Notes: generated from the letters alone by a model not told the origin. DNA of 64,000 bases from Chloroflexota bacterium (GCA_014874475.1 JADBJJ010000017.1:1-64000); one strand, 5' to 3'. Counted from the first letter of the stretch, positions 8,070-17,993 are shown. Program-made: numbers and translations.

Positions 8070-9075
8070 GGCTTTGGTGCATAAATTGCGCTACAAACAA
8101 ACGTGAGCAGCGCTCTCTGTTTCTTGATGACTGTTGGCAGCTCCATTGGGTGACTGGGTCAGGTCACCGCATAACTGTCCGGCATCCCCAGATGCGTCAT
8201 AATGTTCAACGCCCGGCAGCGAATGAACACCTGGGTGCGCTGGACAGGGAGCAAACGGGCACTCAGATGGTCCCCAAAGATGGTTTTCCGGCGAAAAACA
8301 GCCGTCTCCGCCAACGAACGGCGATGATAGTGGCAGTGCCTCTCCCAGGCACGGCGACCGTGCTTCCGAATATAACGCAGATTCTCGTTGCGCGGATGGG
8401 GCGGCCCTGGAGCATTAGCGTGTCGCCAGATGCGGGCATCCCGCCGGGGTGGAATCGCGATCGCCACCCCAGGGCTGTGGGTCTGCAGGGCCTCATACAC
8501 TTCCCGCCGGTCATAGGCCCCGTCACCGGCTGCGCTGGCAATGGGCTGCTCTACCTGCTTCAGCATAGGCTTGACAACCTTAGAACCATGCACGCCGGCC
8601 TCGGTCAATTCTACTGCCTGAATTTCGCCCCCTGTGCTATCTACGACCAGATGGAATACCCGCCAGGTGCGCCGTTTTGATGGGCCGCGCAGACGGACTT
8701 TCCACTCCCCTTCACCATAGACCTTCAGCCCGCTACTATCCAGCACCACGTGGAGCGGGCCTTGGGCCTTTTTGGGCAGGCGGACTCGCACCGTTCTGCC
8801 CCGGCGCGAGAGGGTAGTATGGTCGGGCACCGGCAGGGGAATTCCCATCTTCTGGACAGAGAACGCACAAAGCCCTCTGCTCCCCGATTGGGCAGATGGT
8901 ACACTTCCCGGAGGGTCAGGACGGTCTCAATGGCCGTGTCGCTGTAGACAAAAGGGGCGCCTCGGTGGGTCGGTCCATCGTACAGCCATCCGGCGATGGC
9001 ATCGTCCGACACTCAAAGAATCACCGCAAGCCCACGGTCCTCTCTCCATCTCCCCTCCCCGCGCTGCGCAGCCAC
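8070..9075 (-). mobile_element. Damaged IS5-family insertion sequence (one end missing)
   Basis: The left end at 8070 begins GGCTTTGGTGCATAAAT, very close to the terminal repeat I recall for IS903-group IS5 elements. It begins exactly where Rhs core 4 breaks off. The transposase runs leftward through 8159-9060. I could not find a matching inverted end on the right side (reverse complement ending CAAAGCC) before the next gene, so that end is lost. The right boundary given here is approximate. Confidence 0.7.
8159..9060 (-). pseudogene. IS5-family transposase, broken
   Basis: Minus-strand translation gives conserved IS5 segments in two frames. The N-terminal part has SDDAIAGWLYDGP, PFVYSDTAIETVLTLREVYH and FVRSLSRR. 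After a frameshift near 8850-8865 it continues LPVPDHTTLSRR, DSSGLKVYGEGEWKVR, KRRTWRVFHL, DGAYDRREVYEAL and LPVQRTQVFIRCRALNIMT. An in-frame TGA near 9014 replaces a Trp-like position (R-G-L-A-V-I-L-stop-V-S-D-D). Catalytic DDE-type surroundings are partly kept, but the gene cannot make a full protein. The plus-strand ORF over the same bases is an antisense shadow. Confidence 0.85.
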
Positions 9076-9092
9076 CGGGCCATCCACGCCGG

Positions 9093-9120
9093 TTGTCTTC
9101 TCCAGCCGACCTGCTATAAT
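9093..9120 (+). promoter_or_regulatory. Sigma70-type promoter of the DUF885 gene
   Basis: TTGTCT (9093-9098), a 16-bp spacer and TATAAT (9115-9120). The leader to ATG 9217 would be about 90 nt. It lies at the edge of the damaged IS. Confidence 0.6.
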
Positions 9121-9216
9121 AACACTGCGTTCCGCCAATCCCCTGCTGCAGCCCGGAATGAACGTCCGCACAACCCGGTGGGGAGCGGAACGGATGACCC
9201 AACCCGGAGGTTCCCC

Positions 9217-10869
9217 ATGTGTCCATCCGCTGCACGTGAACTGCAAAACCTGACCGATGCCTACCTGCGAGCCTACTGCGAAACCTACCCTCACGTCGCC
9301 GTCTGGCTGGGGTTCCACGAATACGATGGGCGGTTGCCCGACCTCTCCCGCCACGCGCAGGAAACCCGAGCGGCCGACCTGCGCCGCTTCCTGGCGGACC
9401 TGGAGCAGATAGACCCCGCCGACCTGGACGAACGGGCCTGGCTGGATTACCAGGTGGTGCGGTATGAGGCCCTCTTTGAGACCTTCGCCCTGACCAAATG
9501 GCGAAAACTGGAGCGGGACCCCATCCCGTATCTGGAAGTGCTGGATGTGGGCAACTATATTCTGCGCAACTACGCGCCACTGGAGACGCGGGCGCGGGCA
9601 CTCCTGGCCCACCTGCGCAGAGTCCCCGCCGTCCTCTCCTGCCTGCGGGAAAACCTCACCCATCCCATGCGCCCGGCTGTCGGTGTCGCCGCGCGCATCG
9701 GGAAAGGCCTGGCTTCCTTCTTGCAAGACGACCTCCCCGGCGCGCTGGCAGGTCTGGAAGATGGCGCCCTGCGGGCAGAACTGGATAGCGCCATCCGGGA
9801 CGCGGTCCGGGAAGTGGAAGCCGCCGTCTCCTGGCTGGAGAACGACCTGGCCCCCCGCGCCACCGACGACTTTGCCCTGGGCGCGGAGCGGTTCGCGCGG
9901 ATGCCGGCCCTGAGCGAGGGCGTGGACCTCCCGCTGGATCAGTTGCGGGAAGTGGCGGAGGCGGACCTAACCCGTAACAAGGAGGCGTTCCTGGAGACCG
10001 CCGCCCGTCTGGGAGGCCCCGGCAGTGACCCCCATCAGGTGATCGCCGAAGGCAAGCGCCGCCACCCATCCCCCGACAATCTGGTCCCCGAAGTCCGGCG
10101 GCTGGTGGATGACCTCCGCCAAATTGTCCTGGAACGAGGTATCGTCTCCGTCCCCTACGACGAGAACTGCATCGTCGCCGAGACGCCACCGTTTCTGCGC
10201 TATGCCTTCGCGATGATGTACTCCTCCGGCCCCTTTGAGACCGCCGCGCGCGAATCGTACTACTACGTCACCCCGCCGGAGCCGGACTGGTCGCCGGAGA
10301 AAGTGGAGGAGTGGATGACCACCTTCACCTACCACTCCCTCTGGAGCACCTGCGTCCACGAGGCCTGGCCCGGCCACTACCTGCATGGCCTGCACACCCG
10401 CAATGCCCCGTCGGCGGTCACCAAAGCCTTTGGCTCCTACGCCTTCACCGAGGGCTGGGCCCACTACTGCGAACAGATGATGTGGGAGACGGTATGTCCC
10501 GATGACCTCTGGGCCCGCCTGGGCCAGTTGAGCGAGGCCCTGCTGCGGGATGTCCGCTTCGTCTGCGCGCTGGGCCTCCATACCGCCGGGATGACGGTGG
10601 AGGAGGCAACCCGCCGCTTTGTGGAGGATGCCTTTTTGGAACCGGCACCGGCCGAAGAAGAGGCCGTCCGAGGCACGTACGACCCGCAGTACCTGAATTA
10701 CACCCTGGGCAAACTCATGGTGCTCAAACTGCGGGAGGACGTCCGGGCGCGAGAGGGCGACCGCTTTGACCTGCGGGCCTTTCACGACCGTCTTCTCTCC
10801 TTCGGCACTCCACCGGTCCCCGTCGTGCGCCGCCTGATACTGGGCACAGATGAGGGAGATGTGGTATAA
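9217..10869 (+). CDS. DUF885 family protein (probable zinc metallopeptidase)
   Basis: ATG 9217, with GGAGG six bases upstream, is preferred over the longer open frame that runs back through the IS remnant. The product is 550 aa, typical for DUF885. The metal-site motifs are clear: HEAWPGHYLH near residues 386-395 (HExxPGH form) and FTEGWAHYCEQMM near 411-423. DUF885 proteins are predicted M3-like/gluzincin peptidases. The substrate is unknown. No signal peptide is evident, so it is probably cytoplasmic. It starts the plus-strand block after the mobile island. Confidence 0.85.
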   Translation: MCPSAARELQNLTDAYLRAYCETYPHVAVWLGFHEYDGRLPDLSRHAQETRAADLRRFLADLEQIDPADLDERAWLDYQVVRYEALFETFALTKWRKLERDPIPYLEVLDVGNYILRNYAPLETRARALLAHLRRVPAVLSCLRENLTHPMRPAVGVAARIGKGLASFLQDDLPGALAGLEDGALRAELDSAIRDAVREVEAAVSWLENDLAPRATDDFALGAERFARMPALSEGVDLPLDQLREVAEADLTRNKEAFLETAARLGGPGSDPHQVIAEGKRRHPSPDNLVPEVRRLVDDLRQIVLERGIVSVPYDENCIVAETPPFLRYAFAMMYSSGPFETAARESYYYVTPPEPDWSPEKVEEWMTTFTYHSLWSTCVHEAWPGHYLHGLHTRNAPSAVTKAFGSYAFTEGWAHYCEQMMWETVCPDDLWARLGQLSEALLRDVRFVCALGLHTAGMTVEEATRRFVEDAFLEPAPAEEEAVRGTYDPQYLNYTLGKLMVLKLREDVRAREGDRFDLRAFHDRLLSFGTPPVPVVRRLILGTDEGDVV

Positions 10870-10895
10870 TAGGACCGGATATTAAATGGAGAGTT

Positions 10896-11663
10896 ATGTC
10901 CGATTGGTTCGTCCCTCAGGAACAGGAAATCACTCAGGACCTGGAAGAACTGCGCCGCAAGGTGCGGACGATGCTGGATTTGAGCGCTCCGCGCGACGGT
11001 CTGGCAGCCTACTATGTGCTCTACCACAACCCGGCGCGCACCCGGCTCTGGGTGGCCGAACGCGGGTCGCGCGTGGAGGGATTCCTGGCCATCTGCCAGA
11101 CCGGCTGGGACCTCTTCCGGCCTATCAGCGTCCTGCGCTCCCGCCGTATAGATGTGGCCCAGGTTCTGTTGCAGCGGAGCCTCCTCCCCTCCAGCGGCGG
11201 CCCCCCCCACCGTCCCTACTATCTGGTCACCACCCCCGACTTGCTGGGGGTGGCGGAGGAGGCGCTGGAGGTGGAGCGGGTCAGCCTCAACCGTATCTAC
11301 TACCTGGACCTGAGGCACTACGAACCGGAAATCAACGTCCTGGTGACCCCCGCCCAGGCCGCTAATGGCTCCCCCCGCTTCGTCATCCGTTTCCAGGGGG
11401 CCCAGATTGTCGCCGAGGCCGGCATCAACTGGCAATCCCCTCACTTCGCCGAAGTCTACGTTCAGACGGCCCCAGAGGCTCAACAGCGGGGCTGGGGCAA
11501 AGCAGTCCTGGATGCCTGCATCACCTGGATTCTGCGCTCTGGTGCTGTCCCCCTCTACGTCGTCGCCGAAGGCAACGAGCCCTCTGCTCGTCTGGCCGAA
11601 TCGGTGGGTTTCGTGGATAGCGGCGCACGGGAGTGCGTCGTAGAGGGCATCGCCAAAACGTAA
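10896..11663 (+). CDS. GNAT-family N-acetyltransferase
   Basis: The product is 255 aa, with ATG 10896 and GGAG seven bases upstream. The C-terminal half carries the GNAT fold: the acceptor-side strand AEVYVQT, then the acetyl-CoA loop QQRGWGKAVLDAC near residues 198-210, and the late motif EGNEPSARLAESVGF. The N-terminal 130 residues look like a degenerate second GNAT domain. The acceptor is not predictable. A TATAAT at 10863-10868, over the preceding stop, may be its own -10 box. Confidence 0.85.
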   Translation: MSDWFVPQEQEITQDLEELRRKVRTMLDLSAPRDGLAAYYVLYHNPARTRLWVAERGSRVEGFLAICQTGWDLFRPISVLRSRRIDVAQVLLQRSLLPSSGGPPHRPYYLVTTPDLLGVAEEALEVERVSLNRIYYLDLRHYEPEINVLVTPAQAANGSPRFVIRFQGAQIVAEAGINWQSPHFAEVYVQTAPEAQQRGWGKAVLDACITWILRSGAVPLYVVAEGNEPSARLAESVGFVDSGARECVVEGIAKT

Positions 11664-11739
11664 CAGGGCTGTTAGCCTGTAAACGGCCGGGTGGCCGGCG
11701 CTACATCACCGGCGTTACAGACCGCTGGTAAACGATCCG

Positions 11740-13602
11740 ATGACCCCTGACTGGAAAGACCGCCTGGAACGAATCCTCCCCCGCGTAGAGCGCCCCGGCC
11801 GGTATGTCGGCGGTGAGGTCAACGCCGTCCGCAAGGACTGGGATGCCACCCCCACCCGCGTCGCCCTCATCTTCCCCGACCTCTACGACCTGGGCATGTC
11901 CAATCTGGGCATCCAGGTCCTCTACGATATTCTGAACCGGATGGAGGGGGTTCTGGCGGAGCGGGCCTACACCCCCTGGCCCGATATGGCGGCGGCTATG
12001 CGGCGGGAGGATATCCCCCTCTACAGTCTGGAATCCTTCCACCCTCTGGCCGAATTTGACATCCTGGGCTTCAGCCTCCCCTACGAAGTCCTCTACACGA
12101 ATCTTCTGGAGACGCTGGACCTGGCGGGACTGCCGCTCAAGAGCATGGAGCGGGACGCCCGGTATCCGCTGGTCATCGCCGGGGGACATGCGACGTTCAA
12201 TCCGGAGCCGGTAGCGGACTTCGTAGACGCCTTCGTCATCGGCGACGGCGAGGAGGCGATTGGGGACGTCGTGCGGGCCTGGGAGCGCACCCGCCACCAG
12301 AGCCGCGAGGCCCAACTGGAAGCCCTGGCCCGCATCCCCGGTGTCTACGTCCCCCGGTTCTACGAAGTGGACTACCATTCTGACGGCACCGTCGCCCAAA
12401 TCCGCGCCCGGCGGCCGGAAGTGCCCTTTCCGGTCCGGCGGCGCGTCGTATCGGTCCTCCCCCCGCCACCCACCCGCCAACTGGTCCCCAACGTCACCGT
12501 GGCCCACGATCGGGGAGTGGTGGAAATCCAGCGCGGCTGTATCCGGGGCTGCCGGTTCTGCCATGCCGGAATCGTCACCCGACCCCTGCGGGAGCGGCCC
12601 CTGGAAGAGGTCCTGGCAGCGGTGGACGAGATTCTGGCCCACACCGGCTATGAAGAGATAGCCCTGCTCTCCCTCTCCTCCGCCGACTACTCCCGCATCG
12701 GCGAACTGGTGAGGGCACTGGCAGACCGGTACGCCGACCGGCATCTCTCCATCTCCCTGCCCAGTCTGCGGATTGAGTCCTTCTCGGTGGACCTGGCGGA
12801 CGCCATCAGTCGCGGGCGACGGACGGGCTTCACTTTCGCGCCAGAGGCCGGGACGGAGCGGCTGCGGCGGGTCATCAACAAACCGGTCCCGGCAGACCAG
12901 ATGGTGGAGATCGCCCGGGAGGTCTTCCGGCGCGGCTGGCGAACGGTCAAACTGTACTTTATGATCGGCCTGCCCGGGGAGACCCCCGAGGATGTCCGCG
13001 CCATCGCCGACCTGGCCCGAGCCGTGCTGGCAGAGGGGCGCCAGGTCCACGGGCGCAAAGCACAGGTCAACATCAGCATCAGTACGTTCGTTCCCAAGCC
13101 CCACACCCCCTTCCAGTGGGCGCCACTGGCCCCGCTGGAGGAGATTCGGTCCCGCCAGCAGGCCCTGCGGGAGCGGCTGCGCGGCGGCGGTCTCAACCCC
13201 AGTTGGAACGATCCCCGTATGACTCTGATAGAGGCGGTGCTCGCCCGGGGCGACCGGCGACTGGGAGAGGTCATCCGATGGGCCCGGGCGGAAGGGGCCC
13301 GCTTTGACGGCTGGGACGATTGGTTTGATTTCACCGCCTGGACACTGGCTTTTGAGCGGGTCGGGCTCTCGCCGGGCTTCTATGCCTACCGGGAGCGGCC
13401 CAGAGATGAGGTCTTCCCCTGGGACTTTGTGGACGTTGGGGTGCGAAAGGAGTATTTGTGGCGGGAATGGGAGCGGAGTCAGGAGGCCCGGACCCGCCCC
13501 GATTGCCGTAGCGCCTGCTCGGCCTGCGGCATCGGTGCCGCTTTCGGCGATCTCTGGGCTCCGTCCTGGGTCTGTCCTCCGCCAGAAGGAGACCGTGGCT
13601 GA
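11740..13602 (+). CDS. Radical SAM protein of the TIGR03960 type (B12-binding-like N-terminus)
   Basis: The product is 620 aa. The N-terminal region has FPDLYDLGMSNLGIQVLYD and VIAGGHATFNPEP, as in cobalamin-binding-like radical SAM proteins. The radical SAM cluster motif is RGCIRGCRFCHAG (CxxxCxxC) near residues 266-278. TFAPEAGTERLRRVINK and MIGLPGETPED follow. The C-terminus has CRSACSACGIGAAFGD, a possible additional metal site. In many bacteria this protein is followed by or fused to a DUF2344 partner near ribosomal genes; here miaA follows. The reaction is unknown. Confidence 0.85.
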   Translation: MTPDWKDRLERILPRVERPGRYVGGEVNAVRKDWDATPTRVALIFPDLYDLGMSNLGIQVLYDILNRMEGVLAERAYTPWPDMAAAMRREDIPLYSLESFHPLAEFDILGFSLPYEVLYTNLLETLDLAGLPLKSMERDARYPLVIAGGHATFNPEPVADFVDAFVIGDGEEAIGDVVRAWERTRHQSREAQLEALARIPGVYVPRFYEVDYHSDGTVAQIRARRPEVPFPVRRRVVSVLPPPPTRQLVPNVTVAHDRGVVEIQRGCIRGCRFCHAGIVTRPLRERPLEEVLAAVDEILAHTGYEEIALLSLSSADYSRIGELVRALADRYADRHLSISLPSLRIESFSVDLADAISRGRRTGFTFAPEAGTERLRRVINKPVPADQMVEIAREVFRRGWRTVKLYFMIGLPGETPEDVRAIADLARAVLAEGRQVHGRKAQVNISISTFVPKPHTPFQWAPLAPLEEIRSRQQALRERLRGGGLNPSWNDPRMTLIEAVLARGDRRLGEVIRWARAEGARFDGWDDWFDFTAWTLAFERVGLSPGFYAYRERPRDEVFPWDFVDVGVRKEYLWREWERSQEARTRPDCRSACSACGIGAAFGDLWAPSWVCPPPEGDRG

Positions 13603-13644
13603 CCTCGCGGGCGAAAAACCCGGATTTCTACTGCGACACTCTCT

Positions 13645-14589
13645 ATGGCTGAATCGCTGTACTGCGCAGATGCGGGAAGTTCACGCCAGCCCCTGCTGGT
13701 CATTATCGGGCCGACGGCCATCGGCAAGACGGCCCTCTCCCTCTACTTGGCCGAACATCTGGCGGGGGAGGTCGTCTCCGCCGATTCCCGCCTCTTCTAC
13801 CGGGGGATGGACATCGGCACCGCCAAGCCGACCCCCCAAGAGCGGGCCCGGGTTCCCCACCACCTGATAGACATTGCCGACCCCGATGACACGGTGGGGC
13901 TGGCCCGCTTTCTGCGCCTGGCGCAGGCAGCGATTGCCGATATCCACACTCGTGGCCGCTTGCCCGTGGTCGCTGGCGGCACAGGGCAGTATGTGCGCGC
14001 GCTGGTAGAGGGCTGGGTCCCGCCCGCCGTCCCCCCGGACCCTGCGCTGCGGGCCGAACTGGAGGAGCAGGCCCGCCGGGAAGGGCTGGAATCCCTTCTG
14101 GCCCGCCTGGCTGCGCTGGCCCCCCAGGCCGCCGCCCGCGTGGACCCCCGCAACCCCCGCCGGGTGGTGCGGGCGCTGGAGGTCGCTCTGCGCGCCGGCC
14201 CTGCAGGACCCCGCCGTACTCCTCCTCCCTACGATGTCCTTCAGGTCGGGCTGACGATGGAACGGTCGGCCCTCTACGCCCGCGCCGACGCGCGGCTGGA
14301 GGCAATGGTCCAGGCCGGACTGGTGGAGGAGATTCGGGGGCTGTTAGAGGCCGGATACGGCTGGGACCTTCCGGCGATGTCGGCCCTCAACTACCGGCAG
14401 TTCCGCCCGTACTTTGAGGGCCGGGCGACGCTGGAAGAGGTGCTGGCGCAGATTCGGCGGGACACCCGGCGGTTCATCCGTCACCAGTACAACTGGTTCC
14501 GCCTGAGCGACCCGCGCATCCGCTGGTTTGATGTCGCCCGGACGTCGCCGGAAGAGATTCTGGCAGCCGTCCGGGCATGGCTGAGGTGA
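13645..14589 (+). CDS. miaA: tRNA dimethylallyltransferase
   Basis: The product is 314 aa, the usual size. MiaA transfers the dimethylallyl group to A37 of UNN-reading tRNAs. The P-loop is IIGPTAIGKTALS (residues about 18-30). SADSRLFYRGMDIGTAKP carries the catalytic Asp and tRNA-contacting residues. VAGGTGQYVRALVEGW and SALNYRQF are further family signatures. It starts 42 bp after the radical SAM gene on the same strand. Confidence 0.95.
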   Translation: MAESLYCADAGSSRQPLLVIIGPTAIGKTALSLYLAEHLAGEVVSADSRLFYRGMDIGTAKPTPQERARVPHHLIDIADPDDTVGLARFLRLAQAAIADIHTRGRLPVVAGGTGQYVRALVEGWVPPAVPPDPALRAELEEQARREGLESLLARLAALAPQAAARVDPRNPRRVVRALEVALRAGPAGPRRTPPPYDVLQVGLTMERSALYARADARLEAMVQAGLVEEIRGLLEAGYGWDLPAMSALNYRQFRPYFEGRATLEEVLAQIRRDTRRFIRHQYNWFRLSDPRIRWFDVARTSPEEILAAVRAWLR

Positions 14590-14599
14590 TATGAAAGCA

Positions 14600-14620
14600 G
14601 CCGACGGCGTTGCCATCGGC
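14600..14620. terminator. Hairpin between convergent miaA and amidohydrolase genes
   Basis: GCCGACGG / CCATCGGC with a five-base loop and one mismatch, between the two stop codons. It lacks a strong T-run, so terminator function is tentative. Confidence 0.35.
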
Positions 14621-14633
14621 CACCGGGTTTCTC

Positions 14634-16001
14634 CTAAAGCGGCGCCACAGGAGGCACTTCCAACAGGGGCAGGAAGCGACCCGCCCCCGGTTCGGCCACT
14701 ACCTCCCCCTCCCAGAGCACCCGATGCCCCCTCTGGAAGGACATCACGGGCCAGCCCAGAACCGTCCGGCCTTCGTAGAGGGTGTAGCCGGCCCCCGAGT
14801 GCATCTCCTCCGCCCGGATGGTCACTGTCCGCCGGGGGTCAAAGACGACGATGTCAGCGTCGGAGCCCTCGGCAATCGTCCCCTTCTTCGGGTAGAGGCC
14901 GAAGATGCGGGCGGGGTTCTCGCAGAGAACCTGGACCAGCCGGACCAGGGAGATATGCCCCTGATTGACGCCCTCGTCGTGGGTGACGACCAGCAGCGTT
15001 TCCAGGCCCGGCGACCCGTAGGGCTGTTGCCGGAAGTCGCCAAAGGGCTCTTTGCGCTTGGGGGCATGATCGGAAGAGACGACGGAGAGGGTGCCGTCGG
15101 CCAGGGCCTGCCAGAGGGCCTCCCGGTCGGCGTCGGTGCGCAGCGGCGGGCCGATTTTGGCCAGCGCGCCGCGCGTCCGCAGGAGGTCCTGCGTCAGCGT
15201 CAGGTACTGGGCGCAGGTCTCGGCGAAAATCCGCTGCCCCTCCGCCCGGGCCTGCCGGATGGGCCGCAGGGCTCGCGCAGAGGTCACGTGGACAATATAG
15301 AGGGGGCAATCGGCCACTTCGGCCATGCAGATCGCCCGGAAGATGGCCTCCTCCTCCAGCACCGGAGAGTGGGAAAGGTTGAAGAAATGCGCTGCGTTGG
15401 GTCCGCCCAGTTCCTCCCAGTACCGGTCCTCCAAGTAGTCAATCCCGCCGCCGTTTTCGGCATGCACCATCGCCATGCCGCCCCGTTCGGCCAGGATGTG
15501 CATTGCCCAGAGCAGATGGTAATCGTCGGTGTACCATTTCTGTTTGACGTAGGCCAGGAAGAACTTGAGGGTGCGGACGCCCAGGTCCATAACCCGGGGG
15601 ATTTCGGGGACCTGGCGCGGGGCCTCAAAGAGGCCACCGTGGAGGCCGAAATCCAGCCGGGAGCGAGCCCGACCGTCCTCCAGCATCCGCTCCACCTGCT
15701 CCAAGAGGCTCTCGCCGGTACGGGCATAGGCGAAGTGGAAAAGGGTGGTGATGCCTCCATAGGCCGCCACGCGGGAGCATGCCTCCACGTCGTCCTCGTA
15801 GACAGGATGGACGTGGACATCAATGGCGCCGGGGAGGATGTAGTGGCCGGCCACGTCAATCACTTCGCGGGCGGGGTGGTCCCGCAGGTCCGGAGCGACG
15901 ACAGCGACGGTTTCGCCGCGCACGCCCACATCGGCCCGCCGGATGCCCTGGCCGGTCACCAGCAAGCCGCCAGTGAGGATGAGGTCTAAAGGTTCAGGCA
16001 T
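14634..16001 (-). CDS. Dihydropyrimidinase/hydantoinase-type cyclic amidohydrolase
   Basis: ATG 16001 (MPEPLDLILTGG) has CGGAG six bases upstream and is preferred over GTG 16028. The product is 455 aa, the family size. Metal-site residues are visible: DVHVHP near 60-65, the probable carboxylated Lys in TLKFFLAYVK near 146, VHAEN near 180, IVHVTS, and SSDHAP near 320. The family hydrolyses cyclic amides such as dihydropyrimidines, hydantoins or allantoin; sequence alone does not fix the substrate. It is the last minus-strand gene after recN and the liv operon. Uptake of an amide or amino-acid-like compound by that transporter is conceivable but not shown. Confidence 0.85.
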   Translation of the reverse strand: MPEPLDLILTGGLLVTGQGIRRADVGVRGETVAVVAPDLRDHPAREVIDVAGHYILPGAIDVHVHPVYEDDVEACSRVAAYGGITTLFHFAYARTGESLLEQVERMLEDGRARSRLDFGLHGGLFEAPRQVPEIPRVMDLGVRTLKFFLAYVKQKWYTDDYHLLWAMHILAERGGMAMVHAENGGGIDYLEDRYWEELGGPNAAHFFNLSHSPVLEEEAIFRAICMAEVADCPLYIVHVTSARALRPIRQARAEGQRIFAETCAQYLTLTQDLLRTRGALAKIGPPLRTDADREALWQALADGTLSVVSSDHAPKRKEPFGDFRQQPYGSPGLETLLVVTHDEGVNQGHISLVRLVQVLCENPARIFGLYPKKGTIAEGSDADIVVFDPRRTVTIRAEEMHSGAGYTLYEGRTVLGWPVMSFQRGHRVLWEGEVVAEPGAGRFLPLLEVPPVAPL

Positions 16002-16184
16002 AGCGTACTCCGGTTGCATAGTCTCCACCGTAACACGTCGGATTTTCCAGGTCTATCAGTCCGTGGTCCCAGCGTTGGGCACGGGAGTATACCGCTCCCT
16101 TTTTTGCGCCCGTGAACAGCGCAAGACCCTACGCGATGGCACCGCGTTTCGGGCCCGCTAACTTCTTCGTCGTTCGTACAACCC

Positions 16185-17993
16185 CTATTCGTCCTCCAAT
16201 CTGCACTTCCTGCTTCCTGCCTCTTCCAGTATTTCCTCTGCACTCCGGTAGGCGGATTCGCCGCTGGCGCCTAACATCTGGGCCAGTTCCTCCACCCGTG
16301 CCGGCCCCTCCAGAGGGGTCACCCGGGTGACCGTGCGGCCCTCCAGGGGAGTTTTCTCCACCCGGAAGTGAGCGTCGCCGAAGCCGGCCAGTTGCGGCAA
16401 GTGGGTGACGCAAAGGACCTGATGGGCGATCCCGCCGTTTGTTCCGGCGACCGTCAGCCGCCAGAGTTTTTCTCCCACCATCGCGCCCACCCGTCCGCCG
16501 ATGCCCTGGTCAATTTCGTCAAAGATGAGAGTGGGGGTTTCGTCCACGCGGGAGAGGACAGCCTTGAGGGCCAGCATCAGCCGCGAGGTCTCGCCGCCGG
16601 AAGCGATTTTGGTCAGGGGCTTGAGGGGTTCGCCCGGGTTGGGGGAGACGAGAAACTCCACCCGGTCTATGCCGGTGGCATCAAAGCCGAAGCGGGCCGG
16701 GAGGGGAAAATCGCCCGGGTCTATGCCCGCCGCCGCGACGTCCTCAGGGGTCAGCGGCACCCCTTCGGGGTCGGCCGTCCAGCGGAAATCCACTGCGAAG
16801 CGGGCGCCAGGCATCCGCAGGTCCTGGAGTTCCGCCTCAATACCCTGGGCCAGTTTCCGGGCGGCCTCCCGACGACGGGCGGAGAGGTCCAGGGCGGCGC
16901 GGGCCAGTTCGTCCAGGAGTTGCGCTTCCTGGGCGGCCAGCGCGGCGATCCGTTCCTCACTGTGGGTGATGGTCTCCAGTTCCGCCGCCGCTCGTCGGGC
17001 ATATTCCAGCACTTCGGTGACCGTGGCGCCGTATTTGCGCTTCAAGCGACGGATGAGGTCCAGCCGCTCCTCCACTTCGGCCAGCCGACGGGGGTTGAAT
17101 TCTACCCGGCTGGAGTACTCCCGCAGGTTGTCGGCCAGGTCCTGGAGACGGTAGAAGAGTTCTTCGGCTTCCTGGAGGCGGGAGGTCAGCGCGGCGTCTA
17201 TGCGGGCCAGTCCCTCCAGAGCCCGCAGGGCGTGGCCTAACTGGTCGGTGGCGGGACGGCCTTCTTCGCCACCCTCATCCAGTGCCCGCAGCGCGTCGGC
17301 CAGGAGGAGGGAGAGTTGTTCGGCGTTGGCCAGCCGTACCCGCTCCTCAGTCAGTTCTTCCTCTTCGCCGGGGCGGAGGGCGGCGGCCTCTATCTCCGCA
17401 ATCTGGTACTGGAGAAGGTCTATGCGGCGGGCCCGCTCCTGCTCATCCTGTTCCAGACTGGCCCGCTCCCGCCGGATGGCTCGCACTCGGGCCACCAGGT
17501 CGGCTACGCCAGCCCGGGCATCCTCCAGGCCGGCGAAGCGGTCCAGGAGGCGGATGTGCTCCCGCACCCGTAGGAGGGAAAGGTGCTCGCTCTGGCCGTG
17601 GACATCCACCAGTCCTTCAGCGATCTCCCGCAGGAGGGCCAGGGTCACCGCCCGGCCGTTGACGCGGCAGATGCTACGGCCTTCGGGCCGTACTTCGCGG
17701 GAGAGGATGAGGAGGTCGGGCTCGTCGCCTTCCAAACCTTCCCGCTCCAGGAGAGGACACAAGGCAGCCTGATGGGCCGGGTCCAGGCGGAAGACGGCCT
17801 CCACCAGGGCCCGGTCGGCGCCAGCGCGCACAACAGTCGGGTCAGCGCGGCCACCCAGGACCAACCCGACGGCGTCAATGATGATGGACTTCCCCGCTCC
17901 CGTCTCTCCGGTCAGGACAATGAAGCCGGAGGGGAAGGAGAGGTGAAGTTCGTCTATGATGGCGAAATCGCGGATATGGAGTTCAGAAAGCAT
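16185..17993 (-). CDS. recN: DNA repair ATPase RecN
   Basis: ATG 17993 (MLSELHIRDFAIID) gives 602 aa; the open frame extends four codons further to a TTG. SMC-like layout: Walker A VLTGETGAGKSIIIDA at about 30-45, a central coiled-coil region rich in E/R/L from about 150 to 370, the ABC signature SGGETSRLMLALK near 430-442 and Walker B TLIFDEIDQGIGG near 455-467. RecN works in double-strand break repair. It lies downstream of the liv genes with a 71-bp gap from the B-box protein gene. Confidence 0.95.
   Translation of the reverse strand: MLSELHIRDFAIIDELHLSFPSGFIVLTGETGAGKSIIIDAVGLVLGGRADPTVVRAGADRALVEAVFRLDPAHQAALCPLLEREGLEGDEPDLLILSREVRPEGRSICRVNGRAVTLALLREIAEGLVDVHGQSEHLSLLRVREHIRLLDRFAGLEDARAGVADLVARVRAIRRERASLEQDEQERARRIDLLQYQIAEIEAAALRPGEEEELTEERVRLANAEQLSLLLADALRALDEGGEEGRPATDQLGHALRALEGLARIDAALTSRLQEAEELFYRLQDLADNLREYSSRVEFNPRRLAEVEERLDLIRRLKRKYGATVTEVLEYARRAAAELETITHSEERIAALAAQEAQLLDELARAALDLSARRREAARKLAQGIEAELQDLRMPGARFAVDFRWTADPEGVPLTPEDVAAAGIDPGDFPLPARFGFDATGIDRVEFLVSPNPGEPLKPLTKIASGGETSRLMLALKAVLSRVDETPTLIFDEIDQGIGGRVGAMVGEKLWRLTVAGTNGGIAHQVLCVTHLPQLAGFGDAHFRVEKTPLEGRTVTRVTPLEGPARVEELAQMLGASGESAYRSAEEILEEAGSRKCRLEDE

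Noticed and set aside
8080-8680. Continuation of Rhs core 4 into a new tip on the plus strand
   Set aside because: The sequence after 8069 is the reverse strand of an IS5-family transposase with recognisable motifs, so the open frame is accidental.
14610-15989. Plus-strand ORF of 459 codons
   Set aside because: Antisense to the amidohydrolase, whose metal-site motifs are all present.
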